In this document: piece after piece, positions 22,347 through 30,035 of the stretch
Position numbering within the stretch: position 1 is the first letter of the stretch
How the letters are laid out: every line of letters starts with the position of its first letter
DNA from: Actinomycetota bacterium
GTDB taxonomy: Bacteria; Actinomycetota; Actinomycetes; Streptosporangiales; Streptosporangiaceae
Assembly: GCA_021324595.1 (NCBI GenBank)
Contig: JAJPIV010000097.1
Span: 1-40,096, forward strand
Reading direction: 5' to 3'
Length of the DNA: 40,096 nucleotides
Made by a program: the position numbers and the translations under genes
The notes under the pieces: model-generated
What the model was told of the DNA's origin: nothing
Databases searched by the model: none
What the model saw: only the letters and a program-made list of their open reading frames with translations

Positions 22347-23155
22347 TACTCCGGTGCGGACAGCACCCTCCTGGGATGCCGTCCGTCGACATAGCCGAGG
22401 AACGGAGGGTAGATCCCGTAGCCGAGCAACTCCTGGAGCCGGCCGGGCAGCTGGCGCACGACCGCGCGCGGCACGGCGAGGCAGTGGTTCTCCTGGGGCC
22501 GCAGCCACGCGGCCGCGTACTCCAGGATCACGCCGAGGCGGGGCCGTCCGGTGTGGTTGGCACCGCCGCCGTGCCACAGGCTCCCCAGGTAGAGCATCGC
22601 CGACCCCGGGCTCATCGTGGCGGACAGGACCGGGTCGCCCGCCGCCGGCGTGCGCCCGGGCGCCCACTCGTGGCTGCCCGGCACGAACCGCGTGGCCCCG
22701 TTGTCCGCGGTGAACTCATCCAGCGGCCACATCGTGTTCACCACGACCGTCGGGTGCGGCTGGGGCAGCGGGTAGATCGCGTCGTCGCGGTGCAGGATCT
22801 GCGCGGCCTCCCCCGGCCCGATCTGGATCCCGACCGGGGCGCTGAGCTGGTAGTGCCGCAGGACGCGGTCGAGCACGTCGAGCAGGAGCGGATGGGTGGC
22901 GGCCCGGTCGAACGTCCTGGTCTTGGCGAACAGCGCGTACACCCGCCGGGTGGAGAACCCCTCGAAGGCGTTCCGGCCGGTCCTCGTCGCCGCCAGGATC
23001 CGGTCCAGGTCGGCCCTCGCCGCCCGGATCTCCGCATCGCTCATCATGCCGGCGATGATGACGTAGCCGTCGCGGACGAGCCGCCCGGCGACGTCCTCGC
23101 CGCTGGCGCCGGCCGCGCTCACGGGGGCCGCCAGGGCGCCCGGACCGGGGCTCAT
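22346..23155 (-). CDS. Phytanoyl-CoA dioxygenase (PhyH)-family protein
   Basis: A 269-residue Fe(II)/2-oxoglutarate-dependent oxygenase. The facial triad is visible: His122-x-Asp124 in LHRDDAIYPLPQPHP and His195 in SLWHGGGANHTG. Arg206 in RPRLGVILEY would bind 2-oxoglutarate. The N-terminal LVRDGYVIIAGMMSDAEI is the usual opening of the family. Such enzymes hydroxylate diverse small molecules, including lipids and natural products; substrate unknown. ATG 23155 starts the gene, with no clear ribosome site. It is divergent from the DUF72 gene (111-base gap). Confidence 0.9.
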   Translation of the reverse strand: MSPGPGALAAPVSAAGASGEDVAGRLVRDGYVIIAGMMSDAEIRAARADLDRILAATRTGRNAFEGFSTRRVYALFAKTRTFDRAATHPLLLDVLDRVLRHYQLSAPVGIQIGPGEAAQILHRDDAIYPLPQPHPTVVVNTMWPLDEFTADNGATRFVPGSHEWAPGRTPAAGDPVLSATMSPGSAMLYLGSLWHGGGANHTGRPRLGVILEYAAAWLRPQENHCLAVPRAVVRQLPGRLQELLGYGIYPPFLGYVDGRHPRRVLSAPE

Positions 23156-23266
23156 GACCGCAATTGTGGCAGCCGTCCCGCGAGCCCGCCAGGATCGCGA
23201 TCCGCTGGCCGGGCGAGGTGGCCGCTGCGGAGCGTGACGCGCGCCGGGGCGGGGCAGGACAGCCTC

Positions 23267-24031
23267 GTGCCCCTTCTTGTCGGCACCTCCGGCTGGCAGT
23301 ACCGGGACTGGCGCGGCCTGCTCTACCCGCCGGGCCTCCCGCAGCGGCGCTGGCTGGAGCACTATGCCGGCGTGTACGCGACCGTGGAGAACGATGGCAC
23401 GTTCTACCGCCTGCCGCCGCGCGAGACGTTCGAGGACTGGCGGCAGCGCACCCCCGAGGGATTCGTGATGGCCGTCAAGGCCAGCCGGTTCCTCACCCAT
23501 GTCCGGCACCTCGCTTCCCCCGCCGAGCCGGTCGCGCGGCTGATGCACGCGGCATCGGGGCTGGGCGGCAAGCTCGGCCCGGTCCTGCTGCAGCTGCCGC
23601 CGACGCTCGCGGCCGACGCCGGGAGGCTCGCCGCGTGCCTGGCCGAGTTCACCAGGGCGGGCGCCCGGGTGGCGGTCGAGCCGCGCCATCCCTCATGGTG
23701 GTCGCCGGAGATCAGGCACGTGCTCGCCGAGCACGGCGCCGCGCTGTGCTGGGCGGACCAGCTCGGCCGGCCCGTGACCCCGCTGTGGCGCACGGCGGAC
23801 TGGGGGTACCTGCGGTTCCATCAGGGCGCGGCGCGCCCGTGGCCGCGCTACGGGGAGCGCGCGCTGCGCTCCTGGGTGGAACGGGTGGCCGGGGCGTGGC
23901 CGGACGACGCGCCGGTGCACGTGTACTTCAACAACGATCCCGGCGGGGCCGCGGTCGCCGACTCGGCGGCGTTCGCCGCGCTGGCCCGCCGGAACGGCCG
24001 GACGGTCACCCGGACGCCGGCCCGGGCGTGA
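23267..24031 (+). CDS. DUF72 (YecE-like) protein
   Basis: A 254-residue protein of the DUF72 TIM-barrel family, function unknown. Markers: LLVGTSGWQYRDWRGLLYPPGLPQRRWLEHYAGVYATVENDGTFYRLP, FVMAVKASRFLTH, LGPVLLQLPPTL, VAVEPRHPSWW, WGYLRFHQG and VHVYFNNDPGGAAVADSAAF. These are all of the family's conserved blocks in order, and the length is normal. GTG 23267 is chosen because it places the first strand directly at the N-terminus; GTG 23234 would add eleven residues. It is divergent from the PhyH gene. Confidence 0.92.
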   Translation: MPLLVGTSGWQYRDWRGLLYPPGLPQRRWLEHYAGVYATVENDGTFYRLPPRETFEDWRQRTPEGFVMAVKASRFLTHVRHLASPAEPVARLMHAASGLGGKLGPVLLQLPPTLAADAGRLAACLAEFTRAGARVAVEPRHPSWWSPEIRHVLAEHGAALCWADQLGRPVTPLWRTADWGYLRFHQGAARPWPRYGERALRSWVERVAGAWPDDAPVHVYFNNDPGGAAVADSAAFAALARRNGRTVTRTPARA

Positions 24032-24093
24032 CCGCGGGCCGTCCGGGCGGCACGGCGGGCGCGCGCTCACCGCAGTCCCGGCGCGGCCGGCGC

Positions 24094-25953
24094 TCACCGC
24101 CCGCGCAGGAACGCGTTCACGATCGGCCCCGCGGTGTCCGCGCCGTACCCGCCCCCCTCGACGATCACGGCGAACGCGAGGTCGCCCTGGTACCCGATGA
24201 ACCAGCCGTGCGCGCGGATCTTGGTCCCGTCCTGGTACTCGGCGGTCCCGGTCTTGCCGTAGACGCCGGGCGGGAAGCCGACCCCGGCTGCCGTGCCGCT
24301 GGTCACGACGGCCCGCATCAGGGGCCGGAGCGTGGCCAGGATGGCCGGGCTGATCGGATGCGGCCTGGCGGTCTGGCGCGGCGCGGGGCTGATCACCAGC
24401 AGCGGCGGGTGCCAGGCGCCGCTGTCCACCGCGGCCGCGACCGCCGCCTGGCTCAGCGGGCTGACCAGGTCCGTTCCCTGCCCGAACGCGTCGGCGGCCA
24501 GGTCCACCGGGGAGCGCGGGAGCGTGAACGAGCCGAGCACCGCCGGGATGCCGAGCGCCGGCTTGAGGTTGAACCCGTACACCCGGGCCATCGCGCCCAG
24601 CGAGCGCCCGGTGAGCCTGGTGGTCGCGAGCATGGCGAACGTGGTGTTGCAGGAGATCGCGAACGCGGCCTGCAGGCTGGTCGCCCCGAGATGCTCGTAG
24701 CCGGCGTTGTGGAAGGCCCGCCCGTCGATCGTGACCCGGCTCGGGCACTGGACCGGGCTCGCCGGGGTCATGCCCGCCATGGCCAGCGCCGACGCGGTCA
24801 CCACCTTGAACGTCGAGCCGGGCGGGAAGGTCCCTTCGAGAGCGCGGTCGAACCCGCCGGGGCGCTCGACCACGGCGAGCACCCGCCCGGTGGAGGCCTG
24901 CATCACCACCATGTCGACGGGCTTGCGGGTCCTCGCCGTCGTGACCGCCCGCGCCGCCGCGAGCTGGACCGGCATGTCGATGCTGGTGCGGACCGGCCTG
25001 CCCGGCACCGCGGCGAACCGCGCCAGCGTGGCGTCCACCCGCCGGCCCGGCCCGGTGATCCGGATGGCGAGCGAGGGCAGCCCGGCGAGCTCGCGCTGGT
25101 AGGCGCCCTCGATACCGCCGATCCCGATCACATCGCCGGCCCGGTACGGAGCGCCGAGCGCCCTCGCCTGAGCGGCGGTCGCGCGGCCGAGGTAGCCGAC
25201 GAGCAGTTGCAGCGAGCCGGACTCGGCGAGGACCGCCGGCGAGCTCAGGATCGTGCCGTCGTCGGCCAGGACCGGCGCCCTCGGCGGCCAGGTGCTGGCC
25301 AGCGAGAATCGCTCCCCGGCCCGCAGGCCGGGGTGGATCGCCCCCGGGCTCCAGTCCACCCGCCAGCGGCGGTCCCGCTTCACCAGCGCGAGCCGCCCCC
25401 GGTAGGTCCACGCGTGCCCGCTCGCCAGGTCGTCGGTCACCGTGAACCGGGCCGTGGCCCCGGTGCCGCTGACGCTGACCTCGGGCGCGGACACGCGGGT
25501 GCGGCGCACTCCCAGCTCGGCGGCCGCCCGCTGGTAGGGCCGGGCGAGGCCGCCTTGCGGAACGTTCACGCTGAGCCGCCGCATCGCCGCGTAGTCCCGG
25601 CGCTGCCAGGCGGCCAGGAAGCTCGCTGCGGTCTGCTGGGGGCTGCCGTGGGTGCGCAGCAGCAGGTACCCGCCGCCGGCCCCGCCGATCGCGAGGGCGA
25701 GCGCGAGCGCCGCGATCACGGTGAGGATGGCGCGGCGCCGCCGCCGTGGCCGGCCGGCGCGCACAGCCGCGTAGGCGCCCCGGCCGCCTGCCGCCGGGCC
25801 CGGCGGCTCCCCCGCCCGCCCGGCCGGCGCCGCCCACGCGCCGTGCCCCTCCCACCCGGCGTGCCCGGAACCGGGCACGCCGGGCCCGGGGCTGCGGAGC
25901 CCGCCGTCCCCCGGCTGGCCGGGATCCGCATGCCGTCCGCGACGTCGACGCAT
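24094..25953 (-). CDS. Class B penicillin-binding protein with MecA-like N-terminal domain
   Basis: A 619-residue peptidoglycan transpeptidase. A Pro/Gly-rich, basic cytoplasmic tail (1-74) is followed by one membrane helix (about 75-98), an NTF2-like MecA_N domain (about 103-205), a dimerisation region and the transpeptidase domain. Active-site motifs are complete: Ser380-Thr-Phe-Lys383, Ser434-Cys-Asn436 and Lys567-Thr-Gly. Asn in the second motif and the NTF2-like module are typical of actinobacterial PBPs of the PbpA/PenA group; some have low beta-lactam affinity, but that cannot be predicted here. ATG 25953 is used. It is divergent from the phosphopantetheinyl transferase and not in an obvious cell-division cluster. 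Confidence 0.93.
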   Translation of the reverse strand: MRRRRGRHADPGQPGDGGLRSPGPGVPGSGHAGWEGHGAWAAPAGRAGEPPGPAAGGRGAYAAVRAGRPRRRRRAILTVIAALALALAIGGAGGGYLLLRTHGSPQQTAASFLAAWQRRDYAAMRRLSVNVPQGGLARPYQRAAAELGVRRTRVSAPEVSVSGTGATARFTVTDDLASGHAWTYRGRLALVKRDRRWRVDWSPGAIHPGLRAGERFSLASTWPPRAPVLADDGTILSSPAVLAESGSLQLLVGYLGRATAAQARALGAPYRAGDVIGIGGIEGAYQRELAGLPSLAIRITGPGRRVDATLARFAAVPGRPVRTSIDMPVQLAAARAVTTARTRKPVDMVVMQASTGRVLAVVERPGGFDRALEGTFPPGSTFKVVTASALAMAGMTPASPVQCPSRVTIDGRAFHNAGYEHLGATSLQAAFAISCNTTFAMLATTRLTGRSLGAMARVYGFNLKPALGIPAVLGSFTLPRSPVDLAADAFGQGTDLVSPLSQAAVAAAVDSGAWHPPLLVISPAPRQTARPHPISPAILATLRPLMRAVVTSGTAAGVGFPPGVYGKTGTAEYQDGTKIRAHGWFIGYQGDLAFAVIVEGGGYGADTAGPIVNAFLRGR

Positions 25954-26187
25954 CGATCAGCCTCCCCGCCGTGGCCAGCCAGGCCGGCCGGCTTCGGGCC
26001 GTGCTCAGCGGAATCCTAGCCGCGGGCCCGCGGTCCGCGTGCCCGCCCGGCACGGGCGGCCCACTACGTGCCTGCCCGGTGCGCCGCCCGGTTCGGGGCC
26101 GCCCGCCGGCGGCGCGATCACTCCCGGCGGCCGCCGCGGGCCGGGCCGGCGGGCCGGGCCACGGGCGGGCCGGGCCGCGGGCGATCG

Positions 26188-26193
26188 TACTGT
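26188..26193 (+). promoter_or_regulatory. -10 element of a leaderless phosphopantetheinyl transferase mRNA
   Basis: TACTGT (TANNNT form) ends six bases before GTG 26200, the spacing expected when transcription begins on the start codon. No good -35 is visible and no ribosome site precedes the GTG. Confidence 0.5.
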
Positions 26194-26199
26194 GGGCGC

Positions 26200-27024
26200 G
26201 TGACCAAGGACGGCCGGTGGCCCCTGGCGATCCCGGCCCGCGGCGTGGCGCCGCCGCCTGGCCTGTGCCACCTGTGGCTGGCTCGCCTCCCCCCCGGGGG
26301 CAGCTGGCCGGGCCTGCCCTGCCTGCTCGATGCCGCCGAACGCGAGCGCGCCGGCCGGCTGCGCAGCCAGGCTGCCAGGGAGGCGTTCACCGCCTCGCGC
26401 ACGGCCCAGCGCCTCGTGCTCGCCCGCTACCTTGCCTGCCCGCCGCGGGCAGTGCCCATCTCGCGCACCTGCCGGCACTGCGGTGCCGACCACGGCCGCC
26501 CCCGCGTCGAGGGCGCGAACGTGGACTTCAGCGTCTCCCATTCTGGCCGGTGGCTGGTGATCGCGGTCACCGGGGGCGGGGTCCTCGTCGGCGCCGACCT
26601 GGAGGTGCCCCCCAGGCCGCTCCTGGAGGGCCTGGCCGACCGGGTGCTCACCGCCGCCGAGCGCACGGCGCTCGCCCAGGTGCCGCAGCCGGGCCGGGCT
26701 GGGTGGCTGCTGCGAGCCTGGACCCGCAAGGAGGCGGTCGCCAAGCTCAGCGGGCACGGCATGGCCGCCCCGTTCTCCCGCATCGACGTCCGGGGCGCCG
26801 TGGCCATCGTCGAACGCCCCCCGGCCGGCTGGCCGGCCGGCCGGATCCATCTCGCCGACGTGCCGGCCGGCCGGGCGCGGCTGCTGGCGCTGGCGACCAC
26901 CGCGCCGGTGACCGGGATCGTGCGCTGCGGCCCGCTCGGCCGGCTCGTTCACCTTGACCGCCGGGCCGAAGGCCATGGCAGGGACGCGGCAGCGACCGGC
27001 GCGGAGGCCACCGGGCGCGGCTGA
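26200..27024 (+). CDS. Sfp-type 4'-phosphopantetheinyl transferase
   Basis: A 274-residue enzyme that transfers phosphopantetheine from CoA to carrier proteins of polyketide or peptide synthases. Motifs: CRHCGADHGRPRV, then FSVSHSGRWLVIAVT, GADLE with Asp133 and Glu135 (magnesium ligands), and the WTRKEAVAKLSGHG block with Trp174, Lys177 and Glu178. The two-halved layout and length fit the Sfp/Gsp group rather than the small AcpS. The C-terminal 35 residues are low-complexity. GTG 26200 sits directly behind TACTGT, suggesting a leaderless transcript. No synthase genes are in the window, so it probably serves clusters elsewhere. Divergent from the PBP gene. Confidence 0.92.
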   Translation: MTKDGRWPLAIPARGVAPPPGLCHLWLARLPPGGSWPGLPCLLDAAERERAGRLRSQAAREAFTASRTAQRLVLARYLACPPRAVPISRTCRHCGADHGRPRVEGANVDFSVSHSGRWLVIAVTGGGVLVGADLEVPPRPLLEGLADRVLTAAERTALAQVPQPGRAGWLLRAWTRKEAVAKLSGHGMAAPFSRIDVRGAVAIVERPPAGWPAGRIHLADVPAGRARLLALATTAPVTGIVRCGPLGRLVHLDRRAEGHGRDAAATGAEATGRG

Positions 27025-27062
27025 CCCCCGCCGCACCGCGGGCCGGGCCGGCCCCGGGCCGG

Positions 27063-27590
27063 TCAGCCCGTCGCGGGGCGCGCTCCGGCCGCGTGGCGCC
27101 TGGCGAGCTCGCGGTAGACCTGCGGGTTGGTGCGCACCCACTCCAGGCCTGAGCCGGACACCTTCCCCACGACCCTGGCCGGCACGCCGACGGCGAGCAT
27201 GCCGTCGCCCACCCGCAGGCCGGGCGGCACGGTCGCGCCGGCCGCCACCAGCGCGCGGCTGCCGACCACCGCGCCGTCGAGCACCGTGGCGCCGTTGCCG
27301 ATCAGCGCCTGGGCGCCGATCACCGCGCCGTGCACCACGCACAGGTGCCCGATCGTCGCGCCCTCGCCAACCTCGGTGACCGGGTCCGCCCCGCCGTGCA
27401 GCACCGAGCCGTCCTGCACGTTCGCCCCGCGGCGCACGACGATCGGGCCGAAGTCGGCCCGCAGGACGGCGCCGTACCACACCGAGGCCCCGGCCTCGAC
27501 TCGCACGTCGCCGACGAGCGTGGCGGTCGGCGCGATCCACGCCCCCGGGCTGACCTGGGGGCTCCTGCCCTCGAAGGTGAACAACGGCAC
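27063..27590 (-). CDS. Gamma-carbonic-anhydrase-like hexapeptide-repeat protein
   Basis: A protein of about 175 residues built of left-handed beta-helix hexapeptides: GDVRVEAGASVWYGAVLRADFGPIVVRRGANVQDGSVLHG, GEGATIGHLCVVHGAVIGAQALIGNGATVLDGAVVGSRALVAAGATVPPG. His in VLHG, GHLC and VHGA are the zinc-ligand positions of the YrdA/PaaY/CaiE group. Such trimers may be carbonic anhydrases or acyl-CoA thioesterases; neither can be asserted. The opening VPLFTFEGRSPQVSPGAWIAPTA matches the family's N-terminus, so GTG 27590 is preferred. The frame also allows GTG 27605/27608 and TTG 27614. The C-terminal helix (GSGLEWVRTNPQVYRELARRH) is standard. Confidence 0.88.
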   Translation of the reverse strand: MPLFTFEGRSPQVSPGAWIAPTATLVGDVRVEAGASVWYGAVLRADFGPIVVRRGANVQDGSVLHGGADPVTEVGEGATIGHLCVVHGAVIGAQALIGNGATVLDGAVVGSRALVAAGATVPPGLRVGDGMLAVGVPARVVGKVSGSGLEWVRTNPQVYRELARRHAAGARPATG

Positions 27591-27614
27591 CCGCCCATGA
27601 TGCACCACGGCCAA

Positions 27615-28059
27615 CCCCGCGCCGGGCCGGCTGCACCCCGCCGCCCGGCCGCGGAGCTGCCGCCCGGCACCGCCGCGTGCCCGCCCGGTGTAGCCCAGAC
27701 GGGCTACTGGCCTGCTGCGGATGGCCCATATGGGTCATCTGCAGGCAGGCTCGCATGTCCTCGCGAGCCGCCCGCCGGCCGGCGCGCCCGTCCGGCGGGG
27801 CGGGCCGGGGCGCGGCGCAAGCGCCTGGCCCGCCGGCGATCCGGGACCGGGCGACAGCCGGAACCGGGGGCGGGCGGGCACCGCCGCGGCGCGTGCTGCC
27901 CGGCTTCCGATCGCATAGTCAATTTGAGTGGTTTACTGATTCTTTAGAACTATTGTCTTGCATATCCGGTTATGCTGCCGCACCGGTACTACCGTCAGGC
28001 CCTGCGAACGGCGCGGACCACTGCCTGGTAGCGGGCGAGGAACCGGCGTTGGGACATTC
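27615..28059. other. Divergent intergenic region
   Basis: No gene is supported here. The left part carries two adjacent hairpins (listed separately). Bases about 27915-27980 are AT-richer than anything nearby and probably hold the promoter of the lysozyme-like gene; TATGCT (27971-27976) is a possible -10, but no matching -35 was found. Confidence 0.45.
27690..27749. repeat. Two adjacent inverted repeats, the second a long near-palindrome
   Basis: GTAGCCC-AGAC-GGGCTAC (27690-27707) is a perfect 7-bp stem with a four-base loop. Three bases on, 27711-27749 is a near-palindrome centred on CATATG (27727-27732). Its arms match over 19 positions with one bulge and two G/T pairs that would be G-U in RNA. 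Neither falls in a gene. They could be a transcription barrier, an operator pair, or a remnant of a mobile element end. Confidence 0.6.
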
Positions 28060-28986
28060 TTGAGGCACGGCACGGCACGCGGCGGGGCGAGCAGGATCAG
28101 GTATGACGGGCGGCATGTCGGCCCCTCACGGCTTCGCCGGCTCACCCTCCGCGCGAGCCGCATCGCCCCCGCGTTCGCCCTGGCCGGCGCGCTGCTCGCG
28201 GTCCCGCAAGTCAGGGGCTTCGCGGCCACGGCCGCGATGGCCGCCGGCGGCCAGCCCGCGGCCGGGGCCCAGGCTGGCCGGCTCGCCGGCGGGCTGCCCG
28301 GCGCGGTCGCGGGCCTGTCCGATTCGCTGGCCGGCCTGCAGGCCCGGGCTGGCGCCGCCAGCCGTGCAGGCCACCCCGGCCGCCCCGCGGCCCCCGGGCG
28401 GACCGGCCCGCGGCGGCCCTCCGGACGGCCTGGCGTGACCGGTGAGCCGCCGCGCCGCGCCGTCCGCGGGCTCGCCGCCCGAGCCCAGGCCGGCCGTGCC
28501 GCTGGGCACCCAGCGGCCGGCGCGGCGCGGCGCGGCCGGCGCGGCGCGGCGCGCGGGGCCGCGCGGCCGAAGCTGGCGTGCTCGGGATCGGGAGGCATGC
28601 TCCCGGAGAATTACGCCACGATCGTCCGGTTCCTGATGGCGCACGGCTACACTCCGCTGGCCGCGGCCGGGATTGCCGGGAACATCTACCAGGAGTCGAA
28701 GGGCAACCCGGAGTCGGTCGGAACCGGCGGCGGCGGCCTGATCGGCTGGACGCCCCTGCCGGGCGGCTTCGTCACCGGCAATCCCGCCGCCGACCTGCGA
28801 ACCCAGCTCCAGGCGATCCTGGTCTACAACCAGCAGTGGGCGCAGTACCTGCCCGCGCTGAACGCCGCGGCGAGCCCGGCTCAGGCGGCGGACGTCTACA
28901 TGACCTACTTCGAGCGGCCGGGCATCCCCGCCGCGGCGAACAGGGAAGGGGCCGCCGCCGCGGTCGCCGCGGCCTGCCATCTGTAG
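28060..28986 (+). CDS. Secreted protein with C-terminal phage-tail-lysozyme-like domain
   Basis: The C-terminal 125 residues (from ENYATIVRFLMAHGYTPLAAAGIAGNIYQESKGNPESVGTGGGGLIGWTP to VYMTYFERPGIPAAANREGAA) resemble the Phage_lysozyme2 domain, with Glu in YQESKGNPES as the likely catalytic acid. It would cleave peptidoglycan outside the cell. A signal-like segment (RRLTLRASRIAPAFALAGALLAVPQVRGFA) precedes an Arg/Ala/Gly-rich low-complexity linker of about 140 residues. The start is uncertain: TTG 28060 is the nearest upstream start in frame. An ATG at 28103 with GGATCAGGT just before it is in another frame, so a small frameshift near the N-terminus is possible. The stop is at 28984-28986. 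Confidence 0.65.
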   Translation: MRHGTARGGASRIRYDGRHVGPSRLRRLTLRASRIAPAFALAGALLAVPQVRGFAATAAMAAGGQPAAGAQAGRLAGGLPGAVAGLSDSLAGLQARAGAASRAGHPGRPAAPGRTGPRRPSGRPGVTGEPPRRAVRGLAARAQAGRAAGHPAAGAARRGRRGAARGAARPKLACSGSGGMLPENYATIVRFLMAHGYTPLAAAGIAGNIYQESKGNPESVGTGGGGLIGWTPLPGGFVTGNPAADLRTQLQAILVYNQQWAQYLPALNAAASPAQAADVYMTYFERPGIPAAANREGAAAAVAAACHL

Positions 28987-29030
28987 CTCAGGCGCGGCGC
29001 CGCCGGTCGGCCGCCGCGGGCGGGCGCCGG

Positions 29031-30035
29031 TCAGGAGCCGCGGATCGCCCGCAGCGACTCGCGGAGCGAGCCGAGCGTGGCCAGCACCGCGGACGGCTCG
29101 TAGCCGCAGTGCGCCATGCAGTTCGCGCACCGGGGGTCCCGGCCGCGGCCGTAGGCGGACCAGTCGGTGGTCTCGATCAGCTCCCGGTAGGTCGCCGCGT
29201 ACCCGTCGGCCATCAGGTAGCACGGTCGCTGCCAGCCCAGCAGCGAGTACGACGGGATGCCCCACGCGGTGCAGGCGAAGTCGGCCTTCCCCTCGAGGAA
29301 GTCCAGGAACAGCGGGGTGTGGTTGAGCCGCCAGCGCCTGCGGTTCCCGCCGGCGAACGCCTTCGCGAACAGCTCCCTGGTCTCGGCGACGCCCAGGAAG
29401 TGCTCCTGGTCGGGCGCCTTCTCGTAGGCGTAGGCCGGCGAGATCTGCATCTGGTCGACGCGCAGGTCGTCGTTGAGGTAGTTGAGCACGTCGATGACGG
29501 TCTGCGGGGTGTCGGTGTTGAAGAACGTGGTGTTGGTGTTGACCCGGAAGCCGCGCCGGCGCAGCTCCCGGACCGCCGCCACGGCCTGGTCGAACACGCC
29601 CTCCTTGCAGACCGACTGGTCATGGCGCTCGCGCAGGCCGTCGATGTGGACCACCCAGGCGAACCGGGGCGACGGCTCGAACTTGTCGATCTTCCTGCCG
29701 ACCAGCAGCGCGTTCGTGCACAGGAACACGTACTTCTTGCGCCGCAGCAGCTCGCGGACGAGCACGTCGATCTGCGGGTGCATGAGCGGCTCGCCCCCGG
29801 CGATCGAGACCATGGGCGCGCCGCACTCCTCGATGGCCGCGATCGCCTGCTCCACGGGCATCCGCTGCCTGAGCACCGTGTGCGGCTGGGCGATCTTGCC
29901 GCACCCGGCGCACTTGAGGTTGCAGGCGAACAGCGGCTCCAGCTCGACCAGCAGCGGGAACCGCTCCCGCCTGGCCAGCCTCTGCCGCAGCAGGTAGGCC
30001 CCGATCCGCGCGCTCTGGCGCAGCGGCATGCTCAT
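29031..30035 (-). CDS. hpnH: Adenosyl-hopene transferase (radical SAM), last gene of the hopanoid operon
   Basis: A 334-residue radical-SAM enzyme that attaches the 5'-deoxyadenosyl group to hopene, giving adenosylhopane, the first extended hopanoid. The [4Fe-4S] motif CNLKCAGC (Cys38, Cys42, Cys45) is followed by [13 protein letters not shown] and CTNALLV. A C-terminal Cys-rich part ([15 protein letters not shown]) matches the family's SPASM-like/DUF3463 end. The opening [40 protein letters not shown] is diagnostic of HpnH. The start overlaps the HpnG-IspH stop (ATGA), so translation is coupled. Length is normal; the identification is firm. It works on the product of Shc encoded in the same operon. 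Confidence 0.95.
   Translation of the reverse strand: MSMPLRQSARIGAYLLRQRLARRERFPLLVELEPLFACNLKCAGCGKIAQPHTVLRQRMPVEQAIAAIEECGAPMVSIAGGEPLMHPQIDVLVRELLRRKKYVFLCTNALLVGRKIDKFEPSPRFAWVVHIDGLRERHDQSVCKEGVFDQAVAAVRELRRRGFRVNTNTTFFNTDTPQTVIDVLNYLNDDLRVDQMQISPAYAYEKAPDQEHFLGVAETRELFAKAFAGGNRRRWRLNHTPLFLDFLEGKADFACTAWGIPSYSLLGWQRPCYLMADGYAATYRELIETTDWSAYGRGRDPRCANCMAHCGYEPSAVLATLGSLRESLRAIRGS

Noticed and set aside
23692-26053. Minus-strand frame of 786 codons across the PBP region
   Set aside because: The frame with the intact SxxK, SxN and KTG motifs is 24094-25953; this one is its out-of-frame shadow.
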